Below, piece by piece: positions 9,359 to 18,142 of a stretch of 64,000 nucleotides of DNA; the stretch's first letter is position 1; each line of letters opens with the position of its first letter. Origin of the DNA: Flavobacteriaceae bacterium PS02336 (lineage in GTDB: Bacteria; Bacteroidota; Bacteroidia; Flavobacteriales; Flavobacteriaceae); the NCBI GenBank assembly GCA_029960065.1, contig JASCOF010000002.1, positions 806,001-870,000 on the forward strand. Reading direction: 5' to 3'. A program made the position numbers and the translations under genes. The notes beneath the pieces are model-generated. The model searched no databases. It was not told where the DNA came from and saw only the letters and a program-made list of their open reading frames with translations.

Positions 9359-10603
9359 ATGAATCAGCTGAAAAAACTTTTAATTATTGGGTTTGTCTGG
9401 CCTGAACCAAATTCTTCTGCGGCAGGCGGCAGGATGATGCAGTTAATTTCTATTTTCAAAGAAAACGGATTCGAAATTACATTTGCAAGCGCTGCGCAAG
9501 ACAGTGATTTTATGGTTGATTTGGCAGAATTTGGAGTCCAAAAAGTTAGCATCGAACTCAATTCTTCAAGTTTTGACGATTTTATAATAGAATTAAATCC
9601 TGATGTTGTTTTGTTTGATCGTTTTATGATCGAAGAACAATTTGGGTGGAGAGTAATTGAAAATTGTCCAAAAGCCATCCGGATTTTAGATACCGAAGAT
9701 TTACATTGTCTGAGAACAGCGAGACAAAAGGCATTTAAAGAAAACCAAGCTTTTCAACTTATTGATTTATTGTCTGAAGAAGTGGCAAAACGAGAAATTG
9801 CCAGTATTTTAAGATGCGATTTATCTCTAATTATTTCTCAATTTGAAATGAATATTCTAAAAGATGTTTTTAGAATTAAGGAAGATTTACTTTTTTATCT
9901 TCCTTTTTTAGTTGAAGAAATGAGTGAAATTGATTTGCTAAAATTATCTTCTTTTGATGAACGAAATGATTTTGTTTTTATTGGAAATTTTCTTCATGAA
10001 CCCAATTGGAATACGGTGCAATATTTAAAAGAAGCAATCTGGCCTTCGATAAAAAAAGATTTTCCAGAGGCAGTTTTAAAAGTTTACGGTGCTTATCCTT
10101 CGCAAAAAGTTTTGCAATTGCATCAGCCAAAAAATGGTTTTTTTATTATGGGAAGGGCAGAAGATGCTAATGAAGTGGTAAAAAAAGCTAGAATTGTTTT
10201 AGCGCCAATTCGTTTTGGAGCGGGTTTAAAAGGGAAATTATTAGAAGCCATGCAATGCGGAACGCCAAGTGTTACAACTTCAATTGGATCAGAAGCGATG
10301 CACGCTGATTTGCCTTGGAATGGTTTTATTGAAGATAATCCGGAATCTTTTGCAAAAAAAGCAATCGAACTTTATCAAGATGAAAATCTTTGGAAAGAAG
10401 CTCAAAAAAACGGAATTAAAATAATTAATGAATGTTACCAAAAAAGCGATTACTCAAATGAACTGCTTTCAGTGGTAAATTCACTTTTAATAGATTCCGA
10501 AAGTCACCGACTTCACAATTTTATGGGCAATCTGTTGCAACATCATGCTTTTAAAAGCACAATGTATATGTCAAAATGGATTGAGGCTAAGAATAAAAAC
10601 TAG
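9359..10603 (+). CDS. Glycosyltransferase of the GT4/GT-B type
   Basis: Cytosolic nucleotide-sugar glycosyltransferase (414 aa from the ATG at 9359; an in-frame TTG 15 nt upstream is less likely). The N-terminal half begins LLIIGFVWPEPNSSAAGGR, a typical acceptor-side Rossmann start with a Gly-rich loop. The C-terminal half has the GT-B donor-binding pattern GAGLKGKLLEAMQCGTPSV, with the conserved E in the KLLEAM helix, preceded by FIMGRAEDANEVV. Acceptor unknown; no polysaccharide cluster surrounds it. It converges on the AraC gene, and the two stop codons overlap within one CTAG. Confidence 0.85.
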   Translation: MNQLKKLLIIGFVWPEPNSSAAGGRMMQLISIFKENGFEITFASAAQDSDFMVDLAEFGVQKVSIELNSSSFDDFIIELNPDVVLFDRFMIEEQFGWRVIENCPKAIRILDTEDLHCLRTARQKAFKENQAFQLIDLLSEEVAKREIASILRCDLSLIISQFEMNILKDVFRIKEDLLFYLPFLVEEMSEIDLLKLSSFDERNDFVFIGNFLHEPNWNTVQYLKEAIWPSIKKDFPEAVLKVYGAYPSQKVLQLHQPKNGFFIMGRAEDANEVVKKARIVLAPIRFGAGLKGKLLEAMQCGTPSVTTSIGSEAMHADLPWNGFIEDNPESFAKKAIELYQDENLWKEAQKNGIKIINECYQKSDYSNELLSVVNSLLIDSESHRLHNFMGNLLQHHAFKSTMYMSKWIEAKNKN

Positions 10604-11478
10604 TTTGGCATTTTTCCAAATCCAACAGTCTCACGATAAATTTGAGGTGAAACATCGGCATTTGTTTTAAAGAAACGGCTGAAATAATGTTCGTCGTCAT
10701 AACCTAATTCATAGGCGATTTCTTTGACCGTTTTGTTAGTCATATACAATTCTCTTTTGGCTTCGATAATGATTCTTTCCGAAATTAAATCTGTTAAGGT
10801 TTTGTTGAAATAATTCTTGGATATTTTAGCCAATGCTTTTGGAGAAATATTTAATAATTCGGCATAATTTCCAGCAGAATGTTTGGTTTTGAAATTCAGC
10901 TCAATTGCATCTTTTAAGTTTTGAAGAATGACGGGTTCTTTAGAATCTGGAACCAGTTTCATTTCTTCTAATTGTTCTGTTTTTAATCTTGAAGCCGTGA
11001 TTAGAAAAATTTTCAAATAAGAAATAAGTAGTTCATATTGTGCCAATTCAGCATTCTGGATCTCAGCTTTCATTTGTTCAATCACCATTTTAAAAGTCTG
11101 CGAAGCCTGTTCTGTAACCTGAACATAGGGTGGCTGATAAATATTATTGAATAAAACACCGTTGCAAGAAACCTCTTTTTGATGCATGTGAATGCAATAG
11201 AAATCAGGATGAAAATGAATCGCAATTCCTTCAATCGGCTCATTTACACAAAGCATAAAAGGCTGATAAGGCGAAAAGGCGAGAAGTGAGTTTTCTTCAA
11301 AATAATGTTCTGCAAAATCGGCTTTTACCTTGCCTTTTCCTTTGGTAACCCAAATTAAAGAATAATAATTATTGCGCTGTAAATGATCGAAATAGCTGTT
11401 GTCTTCAAATGGAAGAATTTTAAAAGCTAAATTACCATTCTGCGGATTTATTAAAGTGAAAACATTTTGAGAGCTCAT
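10600..11478 (-). CDS. AraC family transcriptional regulator
   Basis: DNA-binding regulator with an N-terminal cupin-like sensing domain (about 1-150; contains IAIHFHPDFYCIHMH) and a C-terminal double-HTH AraC domain (about 190-290). The second helix-turn-helix reads VKEIAYELGYDDEHYFSRFFK, a strong AraC signature. The start is placed at 11478 (MSSQNVFTLINPQ); an upstream in-frame ATG at 11526 would add 16 unlikely residues. It lies 81 nt downstream of the AhpD-like gene in the same orientation and may control it (inference). Confidence 0.9.
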   Translation of the reverse strand: MSSQNVFTLINPQNGNLAFKILPFEDNSYFDHLQRNNYYSLIWVTKGKGKVKADFAEHYFEENSLLAFSPYQPFMLCVNEPIEGIAIHFHPDFYCIHMHQKEVSCNGVLFNNIYQPPYVQVTEQASQTFKMVIEQMKAEIQNAELAQYELLISYLKIFLITASRLKTEQLEEMKLVPDSKEPVILQNLKDAIELNFKTKHSAGNYAELLNISPKALAKISKNYFNKTLTDLISERIIIEAKRELYMTNKTVKEIAYELGYDDEHYFSRFFKTNADVSPQIYRETVGFGKMPN

Positions 11479-11559
11479 ATTGGTTTCATTTTTGTAAATA
11501 TAAAGATAGTCATGAAAAGAATTCACAACTATCTCTATAGCTTGTTTTTTGTTGTTGGT

Positions 11560-12111
11560 TTAGTTGTGTAATTCTAAGTTAGAAACCGCTGGAAAGTCAA
11601 TTTCTGTATTTGCTACGTTGTTAAAGTAGTTGGTTAGAACATTTAGAGCTACATGAGCAATAGTTTCCGCAATTTCAGCATCAGAAACCCCTGCATTTTT
11701 GGCGCTGTTTACATCTTCGTCATTTACTAAACCGCCTTTGCTGATTAATGTTTTAGCCAATTGTAAAATCGCTTCTGTTTTAGTGTCAGTTGAATTTCCT
11801 GTTCTTGCAGCGTGTAAAACTGCTGGATCTGCTTTTACTAATTTTTCTCCAATAAAAGTGTGAGCCGCTAAACAATAATCACAAGAGTTGCTTTCTGAAA
11901 CTGCCAATGCAATTAATTCACCCGTTTTTGCACTTAATTTTCCGTGGCTTAATGCACCGCTTAAGTTTAAATATCCTTCAAGAACTGCTGGAGAATTCCC
12001 CATTGTTCTCATCATGTTTGGTACAACGCCTAATTTAGCTTGTACAGCGTTGAATAAATCTTTAGTTTTTCCTGTTACTTCTTCTGGGTTTAATGCTGTT
12101 AATCGTGCCAT
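11560..12111 (-). CDS. Carboxymuconolactone decarboxylase / AhpD-like family protein
   Basis: All-helical CMD/AhpD-fold protein of 183 aa. It has the redox motif CDYC (C77, C80) and a following H84, with E65 upstream, matching the ExxxxxxxxxxxCxxCxxxH pattern of peroxidase-like members. Such proteins act as alkylhydroperoxidases or thiol-disulfide relays; the substrate is not known here. The AraC regulator follows on the same strand. Confidence 0.88.
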   Translation of the reverse strand: MARLTALNPEEVTGKTKDLFNAVQAKLGVVPNMMRTMGNSPAVLEGYLNLSGALSHGKLSAKTGELIALAVSESNSCDYCLAAHTFIGEKLVKADPAVLHAARTGNSTDTKTEAILQLAKTLISKGGLVNDEDVNSAKNAGVSDAEIAETIAHVALNVLTNYFNNVANTEIDFPAVSNLELHN

Positions 12112-12270
12112 TTTATTTAAATTTTAAAGTTGTTATTTGTTGTTGTCTTTTGACATTACAAAGTTGCGACGATTACAAATTTTAAAACATGGAGAATGTA
12201 CGCTATGTGATGGATAATTTTCCCTTGCTGTTTTTTCAGGAGCTAATCCAGCTTTCCGCTTCAAGTCCTC

Positions 12271-12353
12271 ACTCCAAATCCTGATTTTTCTAAGCCATAA
12301 AACGAGCTTCCGTTGGTCGCTGTTTTCTGGCAAGAAAAATCAGGATTTGGAGT
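12271..12353. repeat. 21-nt perfect inverted repeat, dispersed-repeat type
   Basis: Positions 12271-12291 and 12333-12353 are exact reverse complements (core CCAAATCCTGATTTTTCT), 41 nt apart. Flanking blocks GCTTTCCGCTTCAA (about 12251) and GCTTTCCACTTCAA (about 12360) form an imperfect outer direct repeat. The look is that of a flavobacterial interspersed element (inference). Confidence 0.75.
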
Positions 12354-12483
12354 TCCGGGCTTTCCACTTCAATCTGGGCTAGGGCACTCGTTTTTATAAG
12401 ATTGTTTTGTTTATTTCAAAAGGAATTACAAGTTTAGATGTAGTAAACTTTGACAAAGTTCGCGATAAAGCTCTTCGACAATT

Positions 12484-12725
12484 TTGTCATTTCGACGAAG
12501 GAGAAATCTTCGTAAGAAGCTCGACAAAGATTAGGAATATTCTGTATGGCTTTACCATCCAGTTTGTCATTTCGACTGAAAGGAGAAATCACACGCGGGA
12601 TTCGACAAAGATTGGATTATCGGTGTGGAGTTACTTACGAAGATTTCTCCTTCGTCGAAATGACAAGATTGTGTTGATAGTTTTGCGGAATTTCTAGTGC
12701 GATTTCTCGTTCCTCGAAATGACAA
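12484..12725. repeat. Cluster of four TGTCATTTCGA..GAGAAATC repeat units, including a 33-bp perfect inverted repeat
   Basis: Unit A (12484-12516) is the exact reverse complement of unit C (12634-12666) over 33 nt. Unit B (12564-12590) repeats unit A in direct orientation, 80 nt on, and both are followed by CTCGACAAAGATT / TTCGACAAAGATT. Unit D (about 12701-12725) is a second inverted copy. This can fold as a long nested hairpin. No coding sense is visible. Confidence 0.85.
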
Positions 12726-12740
12726 ATATTGCGCAAAAAA

Positions 12741-12780
12741 AAAATAGGTTGTCCTTGAAAAGACAACCTATTTTTAAAAT
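12741..12780 (-). terminator. Terminator of the M1 aminopeptidase gene
   Basis: AAAATAGGTTGTC (12741-12753) pairs perfectly with GACAACCTATTTT (12762-12774), loop 8 nt. On the minus strand it is followed by a long T-run (complement of the A-run before 12741). Confidence 0.85.
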
Positions 12781-12798
12781 AATATTCTTGAAAAAAAA

Positions 12799-14646
12799 CT
12801 ATTTCAAAACACCTTCAACAGCCTGAATCGTTGTAGCATGATAACCAGATTTTGCTTTATCAAAAACTTGTTTCGCCCAAACTTTTCCTTCTGGAGTTTT
12901 TACCATTTCTTTATAAAGCATCATGACAGATCCAGTTCTGCTGATTCCAATTAAAAATTGCTCAATTGCAGGATAAGCTGGTTTGTATTGGTGAATTAAC
13001 GCCTGAACAAACCATTGACGTTTGATGATGAAATTACCACCTTTTGTAAAATTAAATTCTTTATCAATCGCTTCCATTTCTTTTGCTGTAATATCAGCTG
13101 GAAGATGATCTATAAAGTGTTGTTTTTCTGCTGTAGTAGTGATTTTTTTACTTAAGCCGGCAACGCCAGTTTCTCTCCAGCTTTTTTGAATTTTATCAAT
13201 CGCATCAAAATCGACTGAACTTACGGGAAGAATATTTGATGGAATTCCCGGTTTGTAAATCCAGTTGTCTAATTGAATTTTATCTGCTAAAGCTTTGTCT
13301 CCTTTTATTAGATTTTCGTTTAAATATTTCACAAAATCTTCTGTTGTAATAGATTGAAAAGCATGAGAGTCAAAATAGTTTTTGATAAACGGATCGAATT
13401 TCTCGCGTCCGACAGCATTTTCAATAACTCTTAAAAAGGCATAGCCTTTAACATAAGGAATTTGACTGATCCCATCATCAGGATTTCTTCCTGTCAAACT
13501 AACTTTTAATCTCGTGTCTGGATTTGTATTGCCATATTCAGCTACATTATCAACTAATTCTTTGTTTGTGATGACATTTTGCATTTCAAATTCTTTCTTT
13601 CCGAAAATAGCTTCACCAATTCTATGTTCCACATAAGTTGTGAATCCTTCGTTTAACCAAATATCATCCCAAGTTGCATTTGTAACTAAATTTCCGCTCC
13701 AGCTGTGTCCTAATTCATGCGCTAGTAAGCTTGTAAGAGAGCGATCTCCAGCAATTACTCCTGGAGTTAAGAAAGTTAAGTTCGGATTTTCCATTCCGCC
13801 GTAAGGAAAACTTGGAGGTAGAACCAAAACATCATAACGTCCCCATCTGTATGGACCGTATAATTTTTCGGCAGCATTTACCATTTTTCCAAGTTCAGCA
13901 AATTCCCAAGCTGATTTTTTCAGCATAGATGGTTCTGCATAAACTCCGGTTCTGTTATCGATGGCTTGAAATTCAATATCTCCAACGGCAATTGCCATTA
14001 AATAAGAAGGAATCGCTTTGTCTTGTTTGAAAGTGTAAATTCCAGTATCATTTTTCTTCTGTGGATTTACAGCGCTCATAACCGCTAATAAATCTTTAGG
14101 AACCGTAACTTTTGCATTATAAGTAAAACGAATTCCAGGTGAATCCTGGCACGGAATCCAAGTTCTTGACCAAACACTTTCTCCTTGAGAGAAAACAAAA
14201 GGTTTCTTTTTGTCTGCTGTCTGTTCTGGTTTTAGCCATTGCAATGCTACGCCATCTTTAGTCGTGTTGTAGTAAATAGTTACTTTGGTTGTATTGGGTT
14301 TTATTGTGATGCGAAGTTGTTTGCCGTGAAATTCAGTATCTTTTCCTAGTTCGAATTTTGTTTCTTTTTCTTCGTCTCCAAGAGTAACTTTTGTAATATT
14401 TAAAGTGTTTTCGTCGAAAATAATTTCGTTCCCTTTACTGATGTTATCAATTGTCCAAGATGCTTTTCCTGAAATGGTCTGGGTGTCAAAATCGACTTTT
14501 ATATCAAGATCCAAATGTTTTACAACTGCAAGTTCTGGTTTCGAATAACTGTGTTCGTCGACAGCAGTTGTGGTTTTTTCGGTTTGCTCTTTTTTCTGGC
14601 AGGCAATTGCTGTCAGGAATAAAGTGACAAGAATTAGTTTCTTCAT
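12799..14646 (-). CDS. M1 family aminopeptidase, lipoprotein (LTA4H-like)
   Basis: Zinc aminopeptidase of family M1. It shows the substrate-anchoring GGMEN at residues 283-287, zinc motif HELGH at 310-314 and the third ligand E333 in LNEGFTTY, exactly HExxH-18-E. The leader MKKLILVTLFLTAIACQKK ends in a lipobox with C16, so the protein is probably anchored in the envelope. At 615 aa it includes the N-terminal beta-domain (about 35-225), the catalytic domain and a C-terminal helical domain of leukotriene-A4-hydrolase type. Single gene with its own terminator; 124 nt downstream of the E2 gene. Confidence 0.94.
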   Translation of the reverse strand: MKKLILVTLFLTAIACQKKEQTEKTTTAVDEHSYSKPELAVVKHLDLDIKVDFDTQTISGKASWTIDNISKGNEIIFDENTLNITKVTLGDEEKETKFELGKDTEFHGKQLRITIKPNTTKVTIYYNTTKDGVALQWLKPEQTADKKKPFVFSQGESVWSRTWIPCQDSPGIRFTYNAKVTVPKDLLAVMSAVNPQKKNDTGIYTFKQDKAIPSYLMAIAVGDIEFQAIDNRTGVYAEPSMLKKSAWEFAELGKMVNAAEKLYGPYRWGRYDVLVLPPSFPYGGMENPNLTFLTPGVIAGDRSLTSLLAHELGHSWSGNLVTNATWDDIWLNEGFTTYVEHRIGEAIFGKKEFEMQNVITNKELVDNVAEYGNTNPDTRLKVSLTGRNPDDGISQIPYVKGYAFLRVIENAVGREKFDPFIKNYFDSHAFQSITTEDFVKYLNENLIKGDKALADKIQLDNWIYKPGIPSNILPVSSVDFDAIDKIQKSWRETGVAGLSKKITTTAEKQHFIDHLPADITAKEMEAIDKEFNFTKGGNFIIKRQWFVQALIHQYKPAYPAIEQFLIGISRTGSVMMLYKEMVKTPEGKVWAKQVFDKAKSGYHATTIQAVEGVLK

Positions 14647-14685
14647 TTTATGAGGTTTTGAATTTGAGGATGAAAATTAAATAAA

Positions 14686-14717
14686 AAATCCCGTTTTGAA
14701 TAAACAAAACGGGATTT
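14686..14717 (-). terminator. Terminator of the pdhA-pdhC operon
   Basis: AAATCCCGTTTTG (14686-14698) and CAAAACGGGATTT (14705-14717) form a 13-bp perfect stem with a 6-nt loop, followed on the minus strand by T-rich sequence. Confidence 0.85.
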
Positions 14718-14733
14718 AATTATGATAACCTTC

Positions 14734-14749
14734 TCCCGAAGTCTCGGGA
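14734..14749. repeat. 16-nt palindrome TCCCGAAGTCTCGGGA
   Basis: A 6-4-6 palindrome between the E2 stop codon and its terminator. Its exact reverse complement occurs at 62337-62352, also between a stop codon (ahcY) and a terminator. Confidence 0.8.
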
Positions 14750-14770
14750 CGCTCAGGTTGACATCTGAAA

Positions 14771-16417
14771 TTATGCCAACATTGTAACTGGGCTTTCGAT
14801 GTATTGTTTTAATGTTTGTAAGAACTGAGCGCCAGTTGCACCGTCAATTGTTCTGTGGTCGCAAGCTAATGATAACATCATTGTGTTTCCAACTACGATT
14901 TGACCGTTTTTAACTACTGGTTTCTCCACAATTGCACCTACAGAAAGGATTGCAGAGTTTGGCTGGTTGATAATAGAATTGAATTCTGTAATACCAAACA
15001 TTCCAAGGTTAGATACTGTAAAAGTACTTCCTTCCATTTCTTGTGGTCCAAGTTTTTTGTTTTTAGCTCTTCCAGCAAGATCTCTTACTGATCCACCGAT
15101 TTGAGATAAACTCATAGCGTCAGTAAATTTCAATACAGGAACTACTAATCCATCTTCAACAGCTACAGCAACACCAATATTTACGTGGTGGTTGATGATG
15201 ATAGCATCTTCTTTCCACTGAGAGTTGATTTTTGGGTGTTTTTTCAATGCTAAAGCACAAGCTTTGATTACCATATCGTTGAAAGATACTTTTGTATCTG
15301 GAACGCTGTTGATAGCAGCTCTTGCCTGCATTGCTTCGTCCATACTTACTTCGATCACTAAGTTGTAGTGAGGCGCAGTAAATAAAGATTCTGCCAAACG
15401 TTTAGCGATAATTTTACGCATTTGAGAATTTTTGATCTCTTCTGTATAAACTTCTCCAGCAGGAACAAATACTTTTGGTGCAGCAGGAGCAGATGCTTCT
15501 TGTTTAGCAGCAGGTGCTGAAGCAGTACTTTGTGCTTGAGCAGATGGAGTAAAGTTTTCGATATCGCTTTTTACGATTCTTCCATTTTCTCCAGATCCTT
15601 TAACTTGATTTAATGAAATTCCTTTGTCAGAAGCGATTTTCTTAGCTAATGGAGAAGCTAAAATTCTTCCTCCGTTTGAAGTTTCAGCAGCGGCTTCTGG
15701 TGCTTTTTCAGCAGCAGGTGCAGCTTTTGTTTCTTCTGCAGCAGGAGCACTTGCAGGTGCAGCGCCTCCGGCAGTAAAGTTGTCAGCAACTCCAGAAATA
15801 TCAGTTCCAGCAGGTCCAATGATAGCTAATAAGCTGTCAACAGGAGCAGTGCTTCCTTCTTGAATTCCGATGTATAATAATGTTCCAGCATTGAAAGACT
15901 CAAACTCCATAGTCGCTTTGTCTGTTTCAATTTCTGCTAAAATATCTCCTTCAGCTACAGTGTCTCCAACTTTTTTCAACCAAGTTGCTACAGTACCTTC
16001 AGTCATTGTATCACTCAAACGTGGCATAGTTACAACTATAACACCTTTTGGTAATTCAGTTGCTGCTTTTGCAGGAGCAGCAGTTTCAGTTTTTGCTTCA
16101 GCAGCAGGAGCGTCTGCTTTAGGAGCTTCAGCAGCAGCAGGAGCGTCACCACCAGCTAAAAGAGCAGAAATGTCTTCTCCTTCTTTACCAATGATTGCTA
16201 ATAATGAATCAACAGGAGCAGTTTCTCCCTCTTGAATTCCGATATGTAAAAGAGTTCCTTCGTTAAAAGATTCGAACTCCATTGTTGCTTTGTCTGTTTC
16301 AATTTCAGCTAAGATATCACCTTCGCTTACTTTGTCGCCTACTTTTTTAAGCCAAGTTGCTACCGTTCCTTCTGTCATAGTATCGCTCAAACGAGGCATT
16401 GTTACTTTAATCGCCAT
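14771..16417 (-). CDS. pdhC: Pyruvate dehydrogenase E2, dihydrolipoamide acetyltransferase
   Basis: Core acyltransferase of the pyruvate dehydrogenase complex: moves the acetyl group from lipoamide to CoA. Two nearly identical lipoyl domains (about 1-78 and 128-205) carry the lipoylated lysine in ETDKATME (K43, K167). Ala/Pro-rich linkers follow each. The E1/E3-binding domain (about 250-288, ILASPLAKKIASDKG) and the catalytic domain (about 325-548) with DHRTIDG near the C-terminus complete the enzyme. It starts 4 nt after the pdhA stop, so the two are one operon. The strong DNA similarity of the two lipoyl domains shows a recent or homogenised internal duplication. Confidence 0.96.
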   Translation of the reverse strand: MAIKVTMPRLSDTMTEGTVATWLKKVGDKVSEGDILAEIETDKATMEFESFNEGTLLHIGIQEGETAPVDSLLAIIGKEGEDISALLAGGDAPAAAEAPKADAPAAEAKTETAAPAKAATELPKGVIVVTMPRLSDTMTEGTVATWLKKVGDTVAEGDILAEIETDKATMEFESFNAGTLLYIGIQEGSTAPVDSLLAIIGPAGTDISGVADNFTAGGAAPASAPAAEETKAAPAAEKAPEAAAETSNGGRILASPLAKKIASDKGISLNQVKGSGENGRIVKSDIENFTPSAQAQSTASAPAAKQEASAPAAPKVFVPAGEVYTEEIKNSQMRKIIAKRLAESLFTAPHYNLVIEVSMDEAMQARAAINSVPDTKVSFNDMVIKACALALKKHPKINSQWKEDAIIINHHVNIGVAVAVEDGLVVPVLKFTDAMSLSQIGGSVRDLAGRAKNKKLGPQEMEGSTFTVSNLGMFGITEFNSIINQPNSAILSVGAIVEKPVVKNGQIVVGNTMMLSLACDHRTIDGATGAQFLQTLKQYIESPVTMLA

Positions 16418-16421
16418 GATA

Positions 16422-17420
16422 TTATAATTTATGAGGTGTAAATGGATAGTCTTCTTGTGCGTATACTACATCGTATAATTGTTGTAAGTCTGGGTATGGA
16501 GATTCTTCAGCGAATTTCTGACATTCTTCAACTAAGTCTTTAACTCTTTGGTCAATTACTTCGATTTCTTCTGCTGTAGCATATTTTTGATCCATAATTA
16601 CATCAAGAACTTGCGTAATAGGATCGATTTTTTTGTACTCTTCTACCTCTTCTTTAGAACGGTATAATTGTGCATCAGACATAGAGTGTCCTCTGTAACG
16701 GTACGTTTTCATTTCAAGGAAAGTTGGTCCGTCTCCGCGGCGAGCTCTTTCGATAGCTTCGTGCATAGCTTCAGCCACTTTTACAGGGTTCATTCCGTCA
16801 ACAGGTCCGCAAGGCATTTCGTAACCTAAACCTAATTTCCAGATGTCAGTGTGGTTTGCAGTTCTTTCTACAGAAGTTCCCATTGCATAACCATTGTTTT
16901 CAACGATAAATACAACTGGAAGTTTCCATAACATTGCCATATTGAAAGCTTCGTGAAGAGAACCTTGTCTAGCAGCTCCATCACCAAAATAAGTCATGGT
17001 AACACCGCCAGTGTTGAAATATTTGTCTGCAAAAGCAATACCAGCTCCTACAGGAATTTGAGCACCTACGATTCCGTGGCCACCGTAAAAACCGTGTTCT
17101 TTAGAGAAAATGTGCATAGAACCTCCCATACCTTTAGAAGTTCCTGTTGCTTTTCCTAAAAGTTCCGCCATTACATTTCTAGGATCAACTCCCATACCAA
17201 TTGGCTGTACGTGGTTTCTGTAAGCAGTAATCATTTTATCTTTGGTCAAATCCATAGCGTGCAGTGCGCCAGCTAATACAGCTTCTTGACCATTATATAG
17301 GTGTAGAAAACCTCTAACTTTTTGTTGAATGTATAATGCTGCAAGTTTGTCTTCAAACTTTCTCCAAAGTAGCATGTCTTCATACCACTTTAAATATACC
17401 TCTTTTGTAACTTCTTTCAT
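16422..17420 (-). CDS. pdhA: Pyruvate dehydrogenase E1 component, alpha subunit
   Basis: Thiamine-diphosphate-dependent decarboxylase subunit of the pyruvate dehydrogenase complex. The TPP/Mg motif starts GDGAARQG at residues 146-153 and ends in ENN at 174-176. The regulatory-loop segment YRYRGHSMSD (about 242-251) is the usual E1-alpha loop. Length 332 aa is typical of E1-alpha. The beta subunit that must pair with it is not in this window; in Bacteroidota pdhB often lies elsewhere. Gene order pdhA-pdhC with 4 nt between them. Confidence 0.96.
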   Translation of the reverse strand: MKEVTKEVYLKWYEDMLLWRKFEDKLAALYIQQKVRGFLHLYNGQEAVLAGALHAMDLTKDKMITAYRNHVQPIGMGVDPRNVMAELLGKATGTSKGMGGSMHIFSKEHGFYGGHGIVGAQIPVGAGIAFADKYFNTGGVTMTYFGDGAARQGSLHEAFNMAMLWKLPVVFIVENNGYAMGTSVERTANHTDIWKLGLGYEMPCGPVDGMNPVKVAEAMHEAIERARRGDGPTFLEMKTYRYRGHSMSDAQLYRSKEEVEEYKKIDPITQVLDVIMDQKYATAEEIEVIDQRVKDLVEECQKFAEESPYPDLQQLYDVVYAQEDYPFTPHKL

Positions 17421-17498
17421 CTGAATTCTTTCTTTTGCTAAAGTTGTTTGTGTTATCGATTATTGTGCCTGTAACGCAAAATAGTTTCCTCCCACAAA

Positions 17499-17529
17499 TT
17501 TGCGCCCGAAAGGTCGGGATGCAAAAATA
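17499..17529 (-). promoter_or_regulatory. Probable pdhA -7 box (TATTTTTG) overlapping a hairpin
   Basis: On the minus strand TATTTTTG (17522-17529) is followed by a hairpin CCCGA-CCTT-TCGGG, with flanking TTTGC/GCAAA arms (17499-17525). Initiation a few bases after the -7 box would put the hairpin at the extreme 5' end of the pdhA mRNA, about 80 nt before the ATG. No good -33 TTG is seen. Confidence 0.45.
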
Positions 17530-17579
17530 AGACATTACATTTAAGAACTAAAATTTAATGACTACTTTTTGGCTTTTTT

Positions 17580-18062
17580 TTACAAGAACTTTTTGTCAAA
17601 CATTAAAGGGAGTAAATTTTTCAATGATGATGATTTATAAACTTCACCAATTTCGCCCATAAAATAGATTTCAATTGGTGTTTCTTGTTTTATCTCATAT
17701 TCTGCAATCGATTGTCGGCAGGAGCCGCATGGTGGAATTGGAGCGGTGGTTTGGTTGGTGTCTGAAGCAGCTGTAATTGCCATTTTTAGAATTTTCGCCT
17801 CTGGATATGCACTTCCAGCATAAAAAATCGCAGTTCGTTCTGCGCAAAGCCCAGACGGATAAGCGGCGTTTTCTTGGTTAGAACCTAAAATGACTTTTCC
17901 GTTATCTAAAAGCAAAGCTGCACCGACTCTGAATTTTGAATAAGGTGCGTATGCTTTTTTTCTGATCTCAATTGCTTGGTTCATTAAGCTCTGAATTTCT
18001 TCAGAAAGCTCACTTAGGTTATCGAATATTGTAAATGAAGTTGTTATATTGATTTCTTTCAT
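17580..18062 (-). CDS. cdd: Cytidine deaminase
   Basis: Zinc enzyme converting cytidine/deoxycytidine to uridine in pyrimidine salvage. CAE (C73, E75) and PCGSC (C112, C115) give the three zinc cysteines and the catalytic glutamate. At 160 aa it has the size of the tetrameric short form plus a short N-terminal extension. It lies between pdhA and porV on the same strand. The porV terminator ends just 21 nt before its ATG, so its own promoter must be within or just upstream of that hairpin, or it depends on read-through. Confidence 0.95.
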   Translation of the reverse strand: MKEINITTSFTIFDNLSELSEEIQSLMNQAIEIRKKAYAPYSKFRVGAALLLDNGKVILGSNQENAAYPSGLCAERTAIFYAGSAYPEAKILKMAITAASDTNQTTAPIPPCGSCRQSIAEYEIKQETPIEIYFMGEIGEVYKSSSLKNLLPLMFDKKFL

Positions 18063-18082
18063 CTCTTTTTAAGGGAAAAAAA

Positions 18083-18113
18083 ATCCAAATTCCTAAAATG
18101 CCGGAATTTGGAT
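18083..18113 (-). terminator. Terminator of porV
   Basis: ATCCAAATTCC (18083-18093) and GGAATTTGGAT (18103-18113) form a perfect 11-bp stem, followed on the minus strand by eight T residues, 30 nt after the porV stop. Confidence 0.85.
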
Positions 18114-18142
18114 TATGTTATTTTTATTTTAATCTCTTGTTT

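Larger units (their letters stand above)
12112..12798. other. Gene-free repeat island
   Basis: 687 nt without a credible gene. It holds a 21-nt perfect inverted repeat (12271-12353), a cluster of TGTCATTTCGA..GAGAAATC repeat units in both orientations (12484-12725) and a terminator (12741-12774). Short open frames across it are fully explained by the repeats. Confidence 0.7.

Noticed and set aside
12133..12333. 66-codon frame on the minus strand
   Set aside because: Covers the 21-nt inverted repeat; its composition is explained by repeat DNA and it has no family features.
12407..12697. 96-codon frame on the plus strand
   Set aside because: Runs through the four-unit repeat array; the peptide is translated repeat.
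15624..16235. Long plus-strand frames across pdhC
   Set aside because: Antisense shadows of the Ala/Pro-rich linkers and lipoyl domains.
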